Positions 6,899-11,498 of a DNA stretch of 11,498 nt are shown one piece after another (the stretch's first letter is position 1; each line of letters opens with the position of its first letter). The position numbers and the translations under genes are program-made. The notes below the pieces were generated by a model. That model was not told the origin of the DNA and made no database searches. It was given only the letters and a program-made list of their open reading frames with translations. The DNA comes from an uncultured Eubacteriales bacterium (GTDB lineage Bacteria; Bacillota; Clostridia; Oscillospirales; Acutalibacteraceae), in NCBI GenBank assembly GCA_900321515.1, contig ONWI01000110.1, positions 1-11,498 of the forward strand. Direction: 5' to 3'.

Positions 6899-8365
6899 TT
6901 GGAAAAAATGGAAAATATTCAGAATGAAGCTTACGATAATCTGAGCGAAGAGTGCGGCGTGTTCGGCATTTACTGCACGGATGAAAAAAAGGTGCTGGAA
7001 ATGACGCATCTGGCGCTCTACGCCATGCAGCACAGAGGAAGGGTCGGCGCGGGAATGGCATTCTCGGACGGCAGGACAATCCGCTGCTACAAGGATCTGG
7101 GACTGGTCGCCGACGTATTCACGGAGGATATGCTCAAAAGAATCAGGTCGGGAAAGATAGCCATTGCGCATGTGCGCAATTCGAGCAAGGCGGTGGTGGA
7201 GCGCGTGGCGGCGCAGCCGCTTGTTATGCGCTACATGGAAGGCGTTATGGCGCTCTCCAACAACGGCGCGCTGGTCAACGGCAACGACCTGCGGGAATAT
7301 CTCGAACACGACGGGGCAATGTTCCAGGCGGGAAGCGACGCGGAGACCATGGCGTATCTGATAGCCCGCAAGAGAGTGCTTTCCGGCTCGATTGAAAAAG
7401 CCGTCGCCGAGGCGATGGAAGAGGTCCGCGGGGCGTATTCGATGGCGATCATGAGCCGCAACAAGCTCATTGCCGTGCGCGACCCGAGGGGAATGCGTCC
7501 GCTGTCGCTGGGACAGATCGGCGACAACTGCTGGGTCGTGGCAAGCGAAACCTGCGTATTTGACGGCATAGGCGCGGAATTTGTCCGCGACGTGGAGCCG
7601 GGCGAGGTCGTCATGATCGACGACGACGGATTCCACTCCGACAGGACCCACTGCGGCAAGGAAAAACAGGCGCTCTGCATTTACGAATATGTCTATTTTG
7701 CCCGTCCCGACTCGGTGATCAACGGCAAGAGCGTTCACGAGGTGCGTATGGAAATAGGCAAGCTGCTCGCGAGGGAACACCCCGTGGAAGCGGACATCGT
7801 GTGCGGTGTGCCGGATTCGGGCATATCGGCGGCGATAGGCTATTCACAGGCGAGCGGAATACCCTACGGCACCGCGCTCATCAAGAATAAATACATCTCG
7901 CAGGCTCACATGGGCAAGGACGACGAATCCTTCAGAATGGCGCTCAAGGTCAAGCTGAACGTTCTCGAATCCATCATCAGAGGCAAGCGGGTCATACTGA
8001 TAGACGATTCCATCATCAAAGGCATGACCGCCAAACACATCATCGGACTGCTGCGCAAGGCGGGAGCCACCGAAGTGCATCTGAGGATATCCTCGCCGCC
8101 GGTATTCAATACCTGCTATTTCGGCACAACCATCAACGACCGCGGCTCGCTCATCACCAACAGCATGAAGGTGGAGCAGATCTGCGAGGCGGTGGGCGCG
8201 GATTCGCTGGGATTCGTGTCGGTGGACGGCATTCACGATGTCGCCGGACTGGGCGAAATCGGCATATGCGACGCATGCTTCACGGGCAACTATCCCATGC
8301 AGGTGGACGAGCGCGAGTATTTCAACAAGTACGATTTCAAAATAGGCGAACAGCCGAATGTCTGA
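6899..8365 (+). CDS. purF: Amidophosphoribosyltransferase PurF, 4Fe-4S type, divergent
   Basis: A 488-residue enzyme for the first committed purine step: PRPP and glutamine to phosphoribosylamine. The N-terminal Ntn glutaminase starts after propeptide removal at Cys19 (EECGVFGIY). Arg46, His91-Val-Arg93, Asn122-Gly123 and Asp147 match the glutamine-site residues. Cys260, Cys406, Cys457 and Cys460 match the Fe-S ligands of B. subtilis PurF, with almost the same spacing. The PRPP loop is IDDSIIKGMT (368-377). Several conserved motifs differ from consensus: HRGRVGAG for HRGQESAG, HVRNSSKA for HVRYSTAG, KGMT for RGTT, and a changed flexible loop at 329-354 (KNKYISQAHMGKDDESFR...). Length is normal and the frame is intact. 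It lies 23 bases after purE and 18 before purM. I call it PurF with some doubt over catalytic details. Confidence 0.93.
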   Translation: MEKMENIQNEAYDNLSEECGVFGIYCTDEKKVLEMTHLALYAMQHRGRVGAGMAFSDGRTIRCYKDLGLVADVFTEDMLKRIRSGKIAIAHVRNSSKAVVERVAAQPLVMRYMEGVMALSNNGALVNGNDLREYLEHDGAMFQAGSDAETMAYLIARKRVLSGSIEKAVAEAMEEVRGAYSMAIMSRNKLIAVRDPRGMRPLSLGQIGDNCWVVASETCVFDGIGAEFVRDVEPGEVVMIDDDGFHSDRTHCGKEKQALCIYEYVYFARPDSVINGKSVHEVRMEIGKLLAREHPVEADIVCGVPDSGISAAIGYSQASGIPYGTALIKNKYISQAHMGKDDESFRMALKVKLNVLESIIRGKRVILIDDSIIKGMTAKHIIGLLRKAGATEVHLRISSPPVFNTCYFGTTINDRGSLITNSMKVEQICEAVGADSLGFVSVDGIHDVAGLGEIGICDACFTGNYPMQVDEREYFNKYDFKIGEQPNV

Positions 8366-8383
8366 TTAGGAGGAACAATATAT

Positions 8384-9433
8384 ATGAGCAATCAAAAGAG
8401 CTACAGCAACAGCTACAAGGAAGCCGGAGTGGACGTAACCGCCGGTTACAGGTCGGTGGAACTCATCAAAAAGCACGTCGCGCGCACCAATATTCCGGGC
8501 GTCGTGTCCGGCATAGGCGGCTTCGGCGGTCTCTTTGAGCCGGACTTCACCGGCATGAAGACGCCGACGCTGGTTTCCGGCACCGACGGCGTCGGCACCA
8601 AGCTGAAGATCGCCTTCCTCATGGACAAGCACGACACGGTCGGCATCGACTGCGTTGCGATGTGCGCCAACGACGTCGCATGCAGCGGCGCGCAGCCATT
8701 GTTCTTCCTGGATTATCTGGCAGTCGGCAAAAACATCCCCGAAAAGATCGCCGACATCGTGGGCGGCGTCGCGGAGGGCTGCGTGCAGGCGGGCTGCGCG
8801 CTGATCGGCGGCGAGACAGCCGAAATGCCCGGCTTCTATCCCCCGGAGGAATACGACCTCGCGGGCTTCTGCGTAGGTCTTGCCGACAAGGAAAAAATCG
8901 TGGACTGCGCCAACGTCAAGCCGGGCGACACACTCATCGGCGTTGCCTCCACAGGACTTCATTCCAACGGATTCTCGCTGGTTCGCACCACGCTGCGGGT
9001 CAGTTCCCAGAATATTTCCAAATATATCGAAGAATTCGGCAAGACGCTCGGCGAAGAGCTTCTGACGCCCACCCGCATTTATGTCAAGTCCGTGCTGGCG
9101 CTCCAGAAGGCGGTCAACGTCCACGGCATTTCCAACATCACAGGCGGCGGCTTCTATGAGAACATTCCGCGCATGCTGCCCGACGGCATGATGGCGAAGG
9201 TACAGCGCAGCGCGGTGAAGGTGCTGCCGGTCTTCCACTACATTCAGAAGATGAGCGACGGCAGGATTGACGATCATGACATGTTCAACACATTCAACAT
9301 GGGCGTCGGACTGGTGGTCGCGGTTGACCCATCCGAGGCGGACAAGGCGATTGCCACGCTGAAGGCGAACGGCGAGGAAGCCTATGTCATCGGCGAAGTG
9401 GTCAGCGGCACCGAGGGCGTGGAAATATGCTGA
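8384..9433 (+). CDS. purM: Phosphoribosylformylglycinamidine cyclo-ligase (AIR synthetase)
   Basis: A 349-residue PurM closing the imidazole ring: FGAM and ATP to AIR. Canonical motifs appear in order: YKEAGVDVTAG (11-21), SGTDGVGTKL (65-74), GIDCVAMCANDVACSGAQPLFFLDY (87-111), CALIGGETAEMPGFY (138-152), STGLHSNGFSLVR (189-201), LLTPTRIYVK and NITGGGFYENIPRMLP. Length agrees with the family (about 345). AGGAGG (8368-8373) lies 10 bases before the ATG. Its last 7 bases overlap the start of purN, so the two are likely translationally coupled. Nothing unusual is seen; the N-terminus has an additional Ser/Asn-rich segment of about ten residues. Confidence 0.97.
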   Translation: MSNQKSYSNSYKEAGVDVTAGYRSVELIKKHVARTNIPGVVSGIGGFGGLFEPDFTGMKTPTLVSGTDGVGTKLKIAFLMDKHDTVGIDCVAMCANDVACSGAQPLFFLDYLAVGKNIPEKIADIVGGVAEGCVQAGCALIGGETAEMPGFYPPEEYDLAGFCVGLADKEKIVDCANVKPGDTLIGVASTGLHSNGFSLVRTTLRVSSQNISKYIEEFGKTLGEELLTPTRIYVKSVLALQKAVNVHGISNITGGGFYENIPRMLPDGMMAKVQRSAVKVLPVFHYIQKMSDGRIDDHDMFNTFNMGVGLVVAVDPSEADKAIATLKANGEEAYVIGEVVSGTEGVEIC

Positions 9434-10068
9434 ATGTAAAGAACATAGCCGTGTTCGTGTCGGGCGGCGGCACCAATCTGCAAGCCCTTATCGACGCGCA
9501 GGAACGCGGCGAGATTAAGAACGGGCGCATTGTCTTCGTCCTTGCGAGCAATGAAAAGGCATACGCCATCGAGCGCGCGGAGAAAGCCGGCATAGAATAT
9601 CAGGTCGTTTCCCGCAAGGCATACGGCACAAGCGGGGAATACGACGCCGCGATTCTCGCCGCACTCGAAAACCGAGGCATTGACCTCATCGTACTTGCGG
9701 GATTCCTCTCGATACTCGGTCCGTCGGTCATCGAAAAATACCGCAACAGGATTATCAACATTCATCCGTCCCTGATTCCGCTCTTCTGCGGTGACGGCTT
9801 CTACGGCAAGCGTGTACACGCTGCCGTTCTGGCGAGCGGCATGAAGGTGACAGGCGCGACCGCCCACTTCGTCAACGAGATAACCGACGGCGGCGCGATC
9901 ATCCTTCAAAAAGCCGTTCCCATCGAGCAGGGCGACAACGAGGACATTCTGCAATACCGCGTTATGCGGCAGGCGGAATGGGAGATTCTTCCGAAGGCAG
10001 TGAGTCTGTTTTGCGAGGACAGAATCCGGATTGTCGGCAATCGCACGGAAATTGCGGGCGCGGAATAA
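9427..10068 (+). CDS. purN: Phosphoribosylglycinamide formyltransferase
   Basis: A 213-residue folate-dependent GAR transformylase using 10-formyl-THF to make FGAR. VSGGGTNLQAL (11-21) binds the phosphate. The catalytic triad matches E. coli Asn106/His108/Asp144: Asn111 and His113 in IINIHPSLIP and Asp154 in NEITDGGAI. After IHPSLIP the sequence LFCGDGFYGKRVH replaces the E. coli PGLHAHEQ type, a variant familiar in Clostridia and Bacteroidetes. The ATG at 9427 is chosen because homology begins at once and the next ATG (9434) is out of frame. The gene overlaps the purM stop by 7 bases in a different frame. It closes the contiguous purE-F-M-N run; a 250-base non-coding repeat region follows. 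Confidence 0.97.
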   Translation: MLNVKNIAVFVSGGGTNLQALIDAQERGEIKNGRIVFVLASNEKAYAIERAEKAGIEYQVVSRKAYGTSGEYDAAILAALENRGIDLIVLAGFLSILGPSVIEKYRNRIINIHPSLIPLFCGDGFYGKRVHAAVLASGMKVTGATAHFVNEITDGGAIILQKAVPIEQGDNEDILQYRVMRQAEWEILPKAVSLFCEDRIRIVGNRTEIAGAE

Positions 10069-10100
10069 CAGAAAAAAAGGAAAGCGCGCAGCGCCAATAA

Positions 10101-10210
10101 TGGGGTGCAGGGGGCAAGGCTCCCTGCCAGGGGTCTGGGGGCAGCGCCCCACGAGCGAGGCGGAGCCGAGCGAGCAAGACGCGCCCGGACAAAAACGCAG
10201 TCGGGCGAAT
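10101..10210. repeat. G-rich multi-hairpin element, probably a dispersed intergenic repeat
   Basis: This lies inside the 252-base non-coding gap 10069-10320. Hairpin 1 is GCAGGGGGC (10107-10115) with GCTCCCTGC (10119-10127), 9 bp with a 3-base loop. Hairpin 2 is GGGGC (10138-10142) with GCCCC (10146-10150). Hairpin 3 is CGCCCG/CGGGCG (10182-10187 and 10202-10207) extended by AC/GT past a bulged G. GAGCGAG occurs twice (10153-10159 and 10168-10174). The pattern of GGGGTCTGGGGGC followed by GCGCCCC recalls intergenic repeats common in Ruminococcaceae genomes, from memory only. There is no T-tract, so it is not a standard terminator. The rest of the gap, 10211-10320, shows nothing I can name apart from the ribosome binding site. 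Confidence 0.55.
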
Positions 10211-10306
10211 ACCGGAATAGGAAAAAAACAAATCCACCCTTCCCACGGTTGGAGAAAAATGCGCAAGCCCCGAATTACACTATTGCAATCGGCAAAAAAT
10301 AAATAC

Positions 10307-10311
10307 AGGAG
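10307..10311 (+). promoter_or_regulatory. Ribosome binding site choosing the start of the FakA-module gene
   Basis: AGGAG ends at 10311. It abuts an in-frame ATG at 10312, too close to use, but is 9 bases before the ATG at 10321, which is therefore preferred. Confidence 0.6.
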
Positions 10312-10320
10312 ATGTCAACC

Positions 10321-10587
10321 ATGCCTGAAAATGAAGTAGTAGAGTACAAGTTTGACACGCAGCTTCTCATCGAAGGTCACGACCTCGACGAGGACGCCAT
10401 CAACGATTATTTCGTGGAGAATTTTGTGGGCGACTGCCTTCTTGCCGTCGGCGATGAGGAAACCATCAAAATCCACTACCATACCAACGAGCCTTGGAAG
10501 GTGCTGGAATACTGCGCTTCTCTCGGCGAAATCCACGACATCATCGTGGAGAACATGCAGCTCCAGTCCGAAGGACTTCACGGCTGA
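10321..10587 (+). CDS. Small protein resembling one module of FakA/YloV (DAK-family fatty acid kinase), kinase domain absent
   Basis: An 88-residue acidic protein. Residues 36-82 (VGDCLLAVGDEETIKIHYHTNEPWKVLEYC...GEIHDIIVENMQLQ) closely follow the segment of FakA/YloV proteins that reads GDSLVVVGDDxxVKVHVHTNxPGKVLEYAxxxGELxxIKIENMxxQ. In those proteins of about 550 residues the segment lies after the DhaL-type kinase domain. Here neither the kinase domain nor the rest of the C-terminal region is present. The gene has its own good ribosome binding site, an intact frame and a stop, so it looks like a genuine solo module rather than debris, though a remnant is possible. No signal peptide or membrane segment. 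Function is unknown: a ligand-binding or partner-binding role is a guess. It lies between a repeat element and a membrane-protein gene, inside a purine cluster. Confidence 0.72.
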   Translation: MPENEVVEYKFDTQLLIEGHDLDEDAINDYFVENFVGDCLLAVGDEETIKIHYHTNEPWKVLEYCASLGEIHDIIVENMQLQSEGLHG

Positions 10588-10632
10588 GGCGCTGTGCTAT
10601 AAATTATGAATCAATTAAGGAGCTGAGGATTA

Positions 10633-11208
10633 ATGGAAGCCGTCAATTTTCCCTTCGCCATGGGAGCGGAAGAAGCTGCCGACAACGGGTTTGTGAAGCT
10701 CGAATTCCATTATCAGCTTCATGACAGAATTCAATTCGGCAATATGCTCTGCGTTGTGCTGGCGGCTGTGGTCATATGGTTCCTGCGAGTGAGGTTTTCC
10801 GTCGGACTCTGGTACTGCCTCGAACGCATGATACTCATGTCGGTCGGATTAATGTCTTTGTTCAGTCTGTTTCACGGTCTGGGAATTTTTCGCGGCGTGG
10901 GGCATTGCTGGCGCGACGGCGATTCGGTGGTCATTGAGTGCGGTGAACGCGAATACCGCATTGCTTCGGTCAAAGAGCTGACCGGCGGAGATTCACGGTT
11001 TTTCTTTGCGAAATGTTCCACGCTCAGCATTACGACCGACAGGGATATTTTTGAAATCTTTTCGATACCGCTGAAATCAAAGGAGCAATTTGAACAGTCT
11101 ACGGTTTATCCGCTCTGTGAGTTTGTCCTCCGGAGCTTCCCCAATCTGCAAGCTGTACAGACGGACGGAGAAAAGACAAAGCATCATTATGTGAGATCAG
11201 ATAAATAA
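10633..11208 (+). CDS. Unrecognised two-span membrane protein with a cytosolic-type C-terminal domain
   Basis: A 191-residue protein I do not recognise. The N-terminal 35 residues are polar. Two hydrophobic stretches follow: about 38-53 (MLCVVLAAVVIWFLRV) and about 66-86 (MILMSVGLMSLFSLFHGLGIF), joined by a short basic/aromatic link. The remaining hundred residues look soluble and beta-rich at first (DSVVIECGEREYRIASVKEL), then alternate to a final helix-like stretch (STVYPLCEFVLRSFPNL) and a charged tail. This layout resembles small bacterial proteins with a PH-like domain after two spans (YcxB-like), but I see no diagnostic motif. AAGGAG (10617-10622) sets the start with a 10-base spacing. 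It follows the FakA-module gene by 45 bases and precedes the IMP cyclohydrolase by 29, suggesting co-transcription. Confidence 0.75.
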   Translation: MEAVNFPFAMGAEEAADNGFVKLEFHYQLHDRIQFGNMLCVVLAAVVIWFLRVRFSVGLWYCLERMILMSVGLMSLFSLFHGLGIFRGVGHCWRDGDSVVIECGEREYRIASVKELTGGDSRFFFAKCSTLSITTDRDIFEIFSIPLKSKEQFEQSTVYPLCEFVLRSFPNLQAVQTDGEKTKHHYVRSDK

Positions 11209-11237
11209 TCAGTAAATCAAAGGAGATTTGAAAACAT

Positions 11238-11498
11238 ATGGAAATCATCAATTACGCCAAGGAAATCGGCGCGACAACCTATCCCGGCAGAGGCATTCTG
11301 CTGGGCAGGAGCAAGAGCGGAAAGTTTGCCGCCATCGCCTACTTCATCATGGGCAGAAGCGAGAACAGCCGCAACCGCGTGTTTGTAGAGCAGGAGGACG
11401 GCATCCGCACCGAGGCATTCGACCCGTCCAAGCTGGTTGACCCTTCGCTGATCATCTACGCGCCCGTGCGCGTGCTGGGCGCCGATCCCATCGTCACC
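11238..11498 (+). CDS. purO: IMP cyclohydrolase, PurO-type (5' part, runs off the window)
   Basis: The first 87 codons of an open frame cut by the window end. YPGRGILLGRSKSGKFAAIAYFIMGRSENSRNRVF (15-49) and TEAFDPSKLVDPSLIIYAPVRVLG (58-81) are characteristic of the PurO-type IMP cyclohydrolase family found in archaea and many Clostridia, which closes FAICAR to IMP, the last purine step. AAAGGAG (11219-11225) precedes the ATG by 12 bases. An overlapping frame starting at 11228 is a shadow: its translation is low-complexity. Family size is roughly 200-240 residues, so over half is missing here. Its presence suggests that the formyltransferase step is carried by a separate protein and not only by a bifunctional PurH, which cannot be confirmed from this window. 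The symbol follows archaeal usage. Confidence 0.88.
   Translation, partial: MEIINYAKEIGATTYPGRGILLGRSKSGKFAAIAYFIMGRSENSRNRVFVEQEDGIRTEAFDPSKLVDPSLIIYAPVRVLGADPIVT

Noticed and set aside
6879..6944. A 21-codon frame starting at ATG ATG overlapping the purF ribosome binding site, as a leader peptide
   Set aside because: It contains the purF Shine-Dalgarno, lacks one of its own, and runs out of frame into purF with no sign of selection.
10107..10150. The GC-rich hairpins after purN as a transcription terminator
   Set aside because: No T-tract follows either hairpin, so a standard intrinsic terminator is not supported.
10031..10339. Open frames of 65-102 codons across the gap after purN
   Set aside because: They run through the hairpin-rich repeat, give Arg/Gly/Pro/Lys-rich low-complexity translations, and have no ribosome binding site.
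10575..10603. A promoter with TGCTATAAA before the membrane-protein gene
   Set aside because: The extended -10-like sequence (TATAAA at 10598-10603) is attractive, but no acceptable -35 is found at 16-18 bases, and the upstream part lies in coding sequence. Left as unproven.
11228..11440. A 70-codon frame starting at a TTG in 11228
   Set aside because: It overlaps the IMP cyclohydrolase frame, which has the better start and clear family motifs.

Overview
The window looks like a chromosomal segment of a gut-type Clostridia, most likely of the Ruminococcaceae/Oscillospiraceae kind. The reasons are fairly GC-rich coding DNA, strong purine-rich Shine-Dalgarno sites, the Firmicutes-style neighbourhood dnaE-pfkA, a 4Fe-4S-type PurF, and a PurO-type IMP cyclohydrolase in a purine cluster. 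The taxonomic call is inference from gene content, not a database match. All convincing complete genes lie on the + strand.

Region 1 (1-196) holds no complete gene. It contains what looks like the tail of a minus-strand protein with no usable start. Region 2 (197-5137) is a tight run of three genes with gaps of 26 and 31 bases: a stand-alone HD-domain (p)ppGpp-hydrolase-like protein, a PfkB-family sugar/nucleoside kinase, and the 1181-residue DNA polymerase III alpha subunit DnaE with PHP metal ligands apparently intact. Region 3 (5138-6374) is pfkA as its own unit. It has a very good extended -10 promoter, a perfectly paired leader hairpin and, downstream, a strong hairpin with a T-tract.

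Region 4 (6375-10068) is a purine biosynthesis operon, purE-purF-purM-purN, with gaps of 23 and 18 bases and a 7-base purM/purN overlap. These enzymes cover PRPP to phosphoribosylamine (PurF), GAR to FGAR (PurN), FGAM to AIR (PurM) and N5-CAIR to CAIR (PurE). PurF is recognisable but departs from the family consensus at several conserved motifs. Region 5 (10069-10320) is non-coding and carries a G-rich array of hairpins resembling a dispersed repeat. Region 6 (10321-11208) holds two genes not obviously about purines: an 88-residue protein matching only a small module of FakA/YloV (fatty acid kinase), and a two-span membrane protein of unknown function. Region 7 (11238 to the window end) is the start of a PurO-type IMP cyclohydrolase, the last purine step, so the purine theme resumes after the interruption.

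No tRNA, rRNA, CRISPR, transposase or recognisable riboswitch was seen. No wholly new system is evident. The best leads are the divergent PurF, the solo FakA-module protein placed inside a purine cluster, the repeat element beside it, and the RNA hairpins flanking pfkA.
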